A stretch of DNA of 64,000 nucleotides from an uncultured Collinsella sp. Lineage in GTDB: Bacteria > Actinomycetota > Coriobacteriia > Coriobacteriales > Coriobacteriaceae. The position numbers and the translations under genes are program-made. How positions within the stretch are numbered: position 1 is the first letter of the stretch; each line of letters opens with the position of its first letter. The notes beneath the pieces are model-generated. The model did not search any database. It was given only the letters and a program-made list of their open reading frames with translations, and was not told the DNA's origin. The stretch lies in assembly GCA_900545445.1 (NCBI GenBank), contig UQZH01000005.1, forward strand, positions 7,146 to 71,145. Reading direction: 5' to 3'. Shown here in pieces: positions 58,559-64,000 of the stretch.

Positions 58559-60199
58559 ATGATCGAAATCACCCAAGTCAACGCGTCGCTCGATGAAGCC
58601 GGCGATGAAAATGCCTGCCTCATTGTTGGCAAGCGAGTCGCCAAGCGCGTCCTACGTTGCAAGGACTCCGAGATCAAGTCCATCGAGCTCCACCGCAAGT
58701 CAATCGACGCCCGCAAAAAACGAGACGTCCATTTTATCCTAAGCTTTCGTGTTGAGCTGACTAGTCCCCACCTCGAGCGAGAAGCGGTCGACAGCGTTGC
58801 CGAGCGTGACCGCTCGCGCGTACGCGCGATAGAAGACGATGGGTCTTCATTCCCCACCCCCGTCTCCGACGCACCTCAAGAACGCCCTGTCGTTGTCGGC
58901 GCCGGATGCGCCGGCCTTTTCGCTGCGCTTACGCTCGCCGAAGCAGGTCTTAAGCCCTTGCTCATCGAGCGCGGCGACCCGGCATTTCGCCGCTCGCATG
59001 CGATCGACCTCTTTCTAAAGGAGCGCATCCTCGACCCCGAGAGTAATATCCAGTTTGGTCTGGGCGGCGCGGGGACCTTCTCGGACGGCAAGCTCAATAC
59101 GGGAACAAAAAATCCCGCCCATCGCCTTATCCTCGAAACCTTCGTCGAGGCGGGTGCGCCCCGCGATATTCTGTGGGATGCCAAGCCGCACATTGGCTCC
59201 GACATCCTTCCCACAGTTGTCACCGCTATATCCCAGCGCATCGAGCAGCTCGGAGGTGTCGTCCGTTATCGAACGAAGCTCGTCGACATTCGCATCGACG
59301 CGTCTGGCACCATTGTCGGTATCGACATCCAGTCGTCCCACGACGCGACAAGCGAGTCAATCAACACAAAGCATCTCATCCTTGCTTGCGGTCATTCTGC
59401 CCGCGACGTATTCGAGGTTCTCAAAACCCATCATGTCGCCCTCGCTCAAAAGACGTTTGCCATGGGCGTTCGCATCGAACACCCGCAGCGTGATATCGAT
59501 CGGGCGCAATATGGCCCCGCAGCGGGTCATCCCGCGCTCGGAGCAGCCCCCTATAAGCTCGTTGCCCATCTTCCCAACGGCCGCAGTGTGTTCTCATTCT
59601 GCATGTGTCCCGGCGGACAGGTTGTCGCCGCCTCTTCAGAGCCCGGCCATCTGTGCGTCAACGGCGCCAGTCTCAACGCCCGCGCCGGCCGCAACGCAAA
59701 CGCCGCTCTCCTCGTTAACGTCACGCCCGATGATCTCCCCAGCGATGATCCTCTTGCAGGCGTAGAACTCCAGCGCATTTGCGAGCGGGCTGCCTATCGC
59801 CTTGGCGGCTCCAACTGGAACGCACCGGCACAGCTCGTCGGCGATTTCCTTGCAGAACGCGCCAGCACGACATGCGGCAAGGTAAAGCCCACCTATCCGC
59901 TCGGCGTGACTTGGACAGCAATCGATGAGTCATTGCCGCAACATATCATCGAGTCGCTTCGTCTGGGAATTCCCTTGCTCGGCAAAAAACTGCGTGGCTA
60001 CGACCATCCCGATGCCGTCCTCACCGGTGTTGAAACACGCTCGAGCTCTCCGGTCACCGTTACTCGAGACCGGCAATGCCATGCTGTATCGACCCCGGGG
60101 CTCTACCCTTGCGGCGAGGGAGCCGGATATGCCGGAGGAATCATGAGCGCCGCTACCGATGGCATCCGTTGCGCCGAAGCCCTGATCGCAGACCTCTAG
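58559..60199 (+). CDS. FAD-dependent dehydrogenase (FAD-dependent protein family)
   Basis: 546 aa. After about 100 N-terminal residues without clear function, an FAD domain begins (VVVGAGCAGLFAALTLAEAG), with GGAGTFSDGKLNTGTK, SFCMCPGGQVV, and the C-terminal LYPCGEGAGYAGGIMSAA. A family linked to unsaturated or thiolated substrates, exact role unknown. ATG 58559 follows AAGGAGA. Confidence 0.88.
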   Translation: MIEITQVNASLDEAGDENACLIVGKRVAKRVLRCKDSEIKSIELHRKSIDARKKRDVHFILSFRVELTSPHLEREAVDSVAERDRSRVRAIEDDGSSFPTPVSDAPQERPVVVGAGCAGLFAALTLAEAGLKPLLIERGDPAFRRSHAIDLFLKERILDPESNIQFGLGGAGTFSDGKLNTGTKNPAHRLILETFVEAGAPRDILWDAKPHIGSDILPTVVTAISQRIEQLGGVVRYRTKLVDIRIDASGTIVGIDIQSSHDATSESINTKHLILACGHSARDVFEVLKTHHVALAQKTFAMGVRIEHPQRDIDRAQYGPAAGHPALGAAPYKLVAHLPNGRSVFSFCMCPGGQVVAASSEPGHLCVNGASLNARAGRNANAALLVNVTPDDLPSDDPLAGVELQRICERAAYRLGGSNWNAPAQLVGDFLAERASTTCGKVKPTYPLGVTWTAIDESLPQHIIESLRLGIPLLGKKLRGYDHPDAVLTGVETRSSSPVTVTRDRQCHAVSTPGLYPCGEGAGYAGGIMSAATDGIRCAEALIADL

Positions 60200-60226
60200 C
60201 GCACGAATTCCAGCACGCAAAAGACA

Positions 60227-60260
60227 CAGGCCCCGAGCTCCACAGGGAACTCGGGGCCTG
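60227..60260. terminator. Bidirectional terminator between the flavoprotein and uvrB
   Basis: CAGGCCCCGAG (60227-60237) pairs with CTCGGGGCCTG (60250-60260) with a small inner TCC/GGA stack. Convergent genes lie on each side. Confidence 0.82.
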
Positions 60261-60264
60261 TTCG

Positions 60265-62505
60265 CTATTTCTTAAACCGTGCACCCTGGCGTTTTCTGCC
60301 CGATGCGAACGTGGAACCCTTGCGGGCCTGCGAACGTAAGCGCTCGATCGTCTCGTCCTCAGACGCACCCTCGAGCATCGCCCGAATCTGAACGACAGCA
60401 TCGCGCAGGCGCGCCGCCTCCTCAAAGTCCATGGCGGCAGAAGCGTTGCGCATATCCTCTTCCATGGTTTCGACGATCCGCACAAGCTCGTCATGCGGCA
60501 GTTCTTCCAACTGCTCCGCAAGTGTCTGCTCGGGCGCCACCGTCTCCGGCGCGGCGCCCTCGCCGTTTTCGTCAGGCGTATAGAACGCACCGTGACCCAG
60601 CGAATCGCCTCTCGAGCGTCCCTTCGAGCCCACAGTCTTTTCGGCCTCGGCAATAAAGCTCGAAATGTCGTTAATGGCCTTGCGGACCGTCTTGGGAACA
60701 ATGCCATGCTCTTCGTTATATGCCATCTGAATCTCGCGACGGCGCTGCGTCTCCTCGATGGCTTCTTTCATCGAATCGGTCACAACGTCTGCATACATGA
60801 TGACCTCGCCGTCGGCATTACGGGCCGCACGGCCAATCGTCTGAATCAACGAACGGCGATTGCGCAAGAAGCCTTCCTTGTCAGCGTCGAGAATTGCCAC
60901 CAGCGAGACCTCAGGAAGGTCTAGACCCTCGCGGAGCAGGTTGATGCCAACGAGAACATCGATCTTTCCCTCGCGCAGCGTTCGCAGGATCTCGACACGG
61001 TCCATCGTCGCCGTATCGGAGTGCATGTAATTGACCTTAATGCCGGCATCAAGCAGATGGTCGGTCAGGTCCTCGGCCATGCGCTTGGTGAGCGTGGTCA
61101 CCAGCACGCGCTCCTTGCGCGCCACGCGCTCGCGAATCTCGTCCTCAAGATCGTCAATCTGCCCACGAACCGGACGAACGTCGATCTTGGGGTCGAGCAG
61201 ACCGGTCGGACGAATAATCTGCTCAACGTCGTTCTGGCTAACCCGCAGCTCATAGTCGCCCGGCGTGGCCGAAACGTAGATGAACTGGGGAATCCTCGCC
61301 TCAAACTCATCAAAACGAAGCGGGCGGTTATCGAGTGCCGAAGGCAGACGAAAACCATGCTCCACCAGCGTCACCTTACGCGAGCGGTCGCCTTCGTGCA
61401 TGCCGCGGATCTGCGGCACCGTCACATGACTCTCGTCGATGATGCAGAGCATATCCTTGGGAAAGTAATCGATTAGGGTAAACGGCGGCTCACCCGGCTT
61501 GCGACCGTCCAGATGACGCGAGTAGTTCTCGATGCCGTTGCAAAAGCCCATCGTCTCGAGCATCTCAAGATCATAATCGGTGCGCTGCTGCAGACGCTGC
61601 GCCTCGAGCAACTTGTCGGTCGCCTTGAGCTCCGCCACGCGCTTCTCGCACTCTTCGCTGATCGATTTCAGAGCCGCCTTGACCTTCGGCTTCTCGGTCA
61701 CGTAGTGCGATGCCGGCCATACGGGGATGGCCTCGTACTCACGAAGCATCTCACCGGTGACCTCATCGATCTCGGCAATCAGCTCGACCTCGTCGCCAAA
61801 GAACTCAAACCGCAACGGATGCTCGGCATAAGGCGGATACACGTCGACAACATCGCCGCGCACGCGGAACGTGCCGCGTGCCAGGTCATAGTCATTGCGG
61901 TCATATTGAATGTCGATAAGTGCATGGATAAAGTCATCGCGCTCGAGCGGCACCTTCTTGTCGACGTTTGGAGCCAGACCCGCATAGTCCTCAGGAGAGC
62001 CAATGCCATAGATACACGAGACCGATGCGACAACGATTACATCGCGTCGAGAGAGCAGTGACGCGGTCGCCTGATGGCGCAGCATCTCGACCTCTTCGTT
62101 AATCGAGGAGTCTTTCTCGATATATGTATCGCTTTGCGGCACATACGCCTCGGGCTGATAGTAGTCGTAATACGAGACGAAGTAGACCACAGCATTATTG
62201 GGAAAGAACTCTTTGAGCTCGCTTGCAAGCTGAGCGGCGAGCGTTTTATTCGGAGCCATGACCAGCGTCGGCTTTCCCAGGGCCTCAATAGTCTTTGCCA
62301 TCGTGAAGGTCTTGCCCGAACCAGTCACACCCAGCAAAACCTGATAGCGGTCTCCGTCCCTCACACCCTGCACAAGCGACTCGATGGCCTTGGGCTGGGA
62401 ACCGGCAGGCTCATAGGGAGAAACAACTTCAAACGGCACCTCAGCGCCCTCAACGCCAAAGCGCTTAAGTTCACCGCCAACGCGTTCTACTTCAAATTCC
62501 GCCAT
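60265..62505 (-). CDS. uvrB: Excinuclease ABC subunit B
   Basis: 746 aa. DEAD-like helicase with Walker A LGVTGSGKTFT, VSYYDYYQPEAYVP (beta-hairpin region), DESHVTVPQIRGM and QTIGRAARNADG (motif VI); a C-terminal UVR domain (ASAAMDFEEAARLRDAV) binds UvrC. It lies after coaE and a lytic transglycosylase on the same strand. ATG 62505 has AGGAG; the frame from 62526 adds 7 residues. Confidence 0.97.
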   Translation of the reverse strand: MAEFEVERVGGELKRFGVEGAEVPFEVVSPYEPAGSQPKAIESLVQGVRDGDRYQVLLGVTGSGKTFTMAKTIEALGKPTLVMAPNKTLAAQLASELKEFFPNNAVVYFVSYYDYYQPEAYVPQSDTYIEKDSSINEEVEMLRHQATASLLSRRDVIVVASVSCIYGIGSPEDYAGLAPNVDKKVPLERDDFIHALIDIQYDRNDYDLARGTFRVRGDVVDVYPPYAEHPLRFEFFGDEVELIAEIDEVTGEMLREYEAIPVWPASHYVTEKPKVKAALKSISEECEKRVAELKATDKLLEAQRLQQRTDYDLEMLETMGFCNGIENYSRHLDGRKPGEPPFTLIDYFPKDMLCIIDESHVTVPQIRGMHEGDRSRKVTLVEHGFRLPSALDNRPLRFDEFEARIPQFIYVSATPGDYELRVSQNDVEQIIRPTGLLDPKIDVRPVRGQIDDLEDEIRERVARKERVLVTTLTKRMAEDLTDHLLDAGIKVNYMHSDTATMDRVEILRTLREGKIDVLVGINLLREGLDLPEVSLVAILDADKEGFLRNRRSLIQTIGRAARNADGEVIMYADVVTDSMKEAIEETQRRREIQMAYNEEHGIVPKTVRKAINDISSFIAEAEKTVGSKGRSRGDSLGHGAFYTPDENGEGAAPETVAPEQTLAEQLEELPHDELVRIVETMEEDMRNASAAMDFEEAARLRDAVVQIRAMLEGASEDETIERLRSQARKGSTFASGRKRQGARFKK

Positions 62506-62556
62506 GGATACTCCTAACTCATACATCTGCAGTATATGCAGGCGGTGGGCTTAGTC

Positions 62557-63138
62557 CTATACGAACCGATCAGGATAGAGAGTCTTATAGCGAACCCAGG
62601 CATTATTGACGCGAATCAGATAAGCCTGCGTCTCGGGAAAGGTGATCGCGTTGTGAAGCGATGTGTCCTGCTGCGCCCAACCGTCCACATTACCCATGCC
62701 GGCGTTATATGCAGCAATAGCGCTGTCCGTCGACCCGTTAAAATACGTTAGAAGATACGAAAAATACGCACAGCCAAACTCGATGTTCGTAGCGGGATCG
62801 TTAAGGTTGTCGGCTGAATACTCACTACCATCGACAAGACCCAAGGCAATCATATCCTGGGCAGTCTCAGGCATCAGCTGCATCAATCCCCGAGCGCCTT
62901 GAGTCGACTCAGCCTCGGGATCCCAATTCGATTCAGACTTTATAACAGCACACACCAGATACGGATCAAGATTGTGCGAAATGCTCGATTGCTTTACATA
63001 CGCCTCGTAGTCAATCGGATACAAAGGCTTAAAGAAGGCGGCAGGAGCATACGAGTAGACGAGCGAAATAAGGCCGAAGACGAACACAACGGCAAGTGGC
63101 GCCACGCGATACCACGCAAAGAAACGTGTCTTAGGCAT
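62557..63138 (-). CDS. Soluble lytic transglycosylase-like protein (SLT domain)
   Basis: 193 aa. An N-terminal membrane anchor (about 11-32) and an SLT fold with the catalytic Glu69 in KSESNWDPEAES, GARGLMQLMPETA and AAYNAGMGNVDGW. Cleaves peptidoglycan glycan strands. ATG 63138 has AAGGAGG six bases upstream and overlaps the end of coaE by 8 bases; the ATG at 63144 is too close to the site. Confidence 0.9.
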   Translation of the reverse strand: MPKTRFFAWYRVAPLAVVFVFGLISLVYSYAPAAFFKPLYPIDYEAYVKQSSISHNLDPYLVCAVIKSESNWDPEAESTQGARGLMQLMPETAQDMIALGLVDGSEYSADNLNDPATNIEFGCAYFSYLLTYFNGSTDSAIAAYNAGMGNVDGWAQQDTSLHNAITFPETQAYLIRVNNAWVRYKTLYPDRFV

Positions 63139-63772
63139 CGGCATCCTCCTTATCCGCTACATCCCCGAAGCCATGGCGCGCAAGCCATGCGTCCAGTTGT
63201 TCATAGAGCGAATTATCGCCTGCCGCATTATCGATTACCGTCGTAGCGAGATTGCAAAGCGAAGCCTCATCAGGTTGGCATGCAGAGCGAGCATCAAAAT
63301 CAGAGGACCCCATACCACGATGAATGGCACGCTCGCGACGAACTGCTAAAGGAGCGCTGATAACCAGAATTTCATCAGCCAGGCCAAAAGCATCCTCAAA
63401 ACCAGTCGGGGCAGAAACCTCGACAACCGCAAAGGGATAACGGGGGGACGAAACCGTGCAGCAAACCGGATCAAGAATCCTCAGCAACAACTGATCGATA
63501 AGGACCGGATGGACAATACCGTTGAGCCGAGCGACGGAATCAGGAGAAACAAAAGCTCGAGAGGCTAAAACGCTGCGACGAACGCCGCCCTCCTCGTCAA
63601 GAATGTCCCAGCCAAATTCCTCAGCGAGTGCGCCAACGAGATCAGAACCCGGAACATATAACGATTTTGCGAGATCATCCAAATCAATGAGCATGGCGCC
63701 GCGAGACTCAAGATAGCGACAGGCGGTCGACTTACCCGAAGCAATATTGCCCAAGACAAAAACGGTAAACAT
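63131..63772 (-). CDS. coaE: Dephospho-CoA kinase
   Basis: 213 aa. Last step of CoA synthesis. Walker A LGNIASGKSTACRYL (about 9-22), DLDDLAKSL, and the nucleotide region RRERAIHRGM. ATG 63772 has AGGGAGGA nearby; the frame opens to 63895. In many actinobacteria coaE lies between rpsA and uvrB, as would fit here. Confidence 0.92.
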   Translation of the reverse strand: MFTVFVLGNIASGKSTACRYLESRGAMLIDLDDLAKSLYVPGSDLVGALAEEFGWDILDEEGGVRRSVLASRAFVSPDSVARLNGIVHPVLIDQLLLRILDPVCCTVSSPRYPFAVVEVSAPTGFEDAFGLADEILVISAPLAVRRERAIHRGMGSSDFDARSACQPDEASLCNLATTVIDNAAGDNSLYEQLDAWLARHGFGDVADKEDADA

Positions 63773-63902
63773 CAAGTCCTCCCTAACGCCAATGGGAGTT
63801 ATTATCGCGCAAATACAAAAGAAGGACTCAAAATACAGCCAAACAGTAAGACAAGCTAAACGAAGGCGAGTTCTTGTATTACAGCTCTCTATCAAACGAA
63901 AA

Positions 63903-63930
63903 AAGGGGGAGGCCGCGAGGCCTCCCCCTT
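63903..63930 (-). terminator. Terminator upstream of coaE, of the preceding gene
   Basis: A perfect 12-bp stem AAGGGGGAGGCC/GGCCTCCCCCTT (63903-63914 with 63919-63930) with a GCGA loop is followed by T on the minus strand. It must end a transcript coming from beyond the right edge. Confidence 0.92.
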
Positions 63931-63966
63931 CTACATTCCCAATGGCGGCTCGGTGCCGTCCACCGG

Positions 63967-64000
63967 TCAGCGGCGCCCTGGCCTCCCACGGGCTGACCCC
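63967..64000 (-). CDS. Possible last codons of an upstream gene
   Basis: One minus-strand frame ends in TGA at 63969-63967 after a short Gly/Arg-rich tail (GSARGRPGRR), 36 bases before the terminator. In related actinobacteria the gene upstream of coaE is often rpsA, whose tail would fit. The segment is too short to identify, and a structured RNA is an alternative. Confidence 0.35.
   Translation of the reverse strand, partial: GSARGRPGRR

Noticed and set aside
63931..64000. 3' end of a structured RNA such as SRP RNA or RNase P RNA
   Set aside because: None of the conserved motifs of these RNAs was seen in the visible 70 bases; left as a possible CDS end.

Overview
This window looks like chromosome from a gut Coriobacteriia species, most likely Collinsella or a close relative. 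The basis is inference: GC-rich coding DNA, solitary short operons, Tat-type lipoprotein binding proteins, anaerobic metabolism (class III ribonucleotide reductase, two Opp-type importers), and gene neighbourhoods of actinobacterial type (uvrC / rapZ-whiA / gap-pgk-tpi-gpm-secG and coaE-uvrB). No plasmid, phage, CRISPR array or transposase is visible.

Layout. 1-9.5 kb: the start of a secreted protein; a sulfur-assimilation gene (metY) with a small Cys-containing leader ORF; LysR regulator; RNase H; Gfo/Idh/MocA oxidoreductase; acylphosphatase; a Fur/PerR-type regulator; a SlyD-type FKBP, orphan UreE and HAD phosphatase run; dipeptidase; YgjP-type metallopeptidase. 9.5-14.5 kb: a minus-strand run nrdD-nrdG-folE-HD protein-folB, with NrdR boxes ahead of nrdD and two large hairpins between nrdD and nrdG. 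15-21.3 kb: six tRNA genes in three units (Gly-Val; Gly-Cys-Gly; Leu) sharing one promoter design, around a GH13 glucosidase and a partner-switching pair (SpoIIE-type phosphatase plus STAS-kinase fusion). 21.4-28.3 kb: opp-type oligopeptide transporter and secG. 28.5-33.2 kb: gpmI, tpiA, pgk and gap (lower glycolysis). 33.4-35.2 kb: whiA and rapZ.

35.3-45.8 kb is a sialic-acid catabolism island: an Opp-family ABC importer with a fused permease-ATPase, two AXE1-type esterases (one lacking its catalytic serine), a NanA-type lyase, ROK kinase and NanE epimerase. It sits between uvrC and rapZ, which are neighbours in many other actinobacteria, so it probably inserted into an ancestral block. 46.1-64 kb: uvrC, murJ with a long acidic N-terminal tail, ybaK, uvrA, an LTA-synthase-like sulfatase, mrp, two FAD oxidoreductases, uvrB, a lytic transglycosylase, coaE, and possibly the last codons of an upstream gene.

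The most unusual signal is a set of long nested inverted repeats in intergenic DNA, several of them between genes of one operon. Four (11.9, 12.2, 21.4 and 21.75 kb) have unrelated outer stems but the same pair of short motifs (CCGCA[G/C] and [G/C]AGGAC) flanking an inner stem. Two more (17.4 and 36.1 kb) share a different roughly 50-bp core and again have unrelated outer stems. One outer arm is an inverted copy of the 3' end of nrdD, so the outer stems may arise by inverted duplication of flanking DNA.
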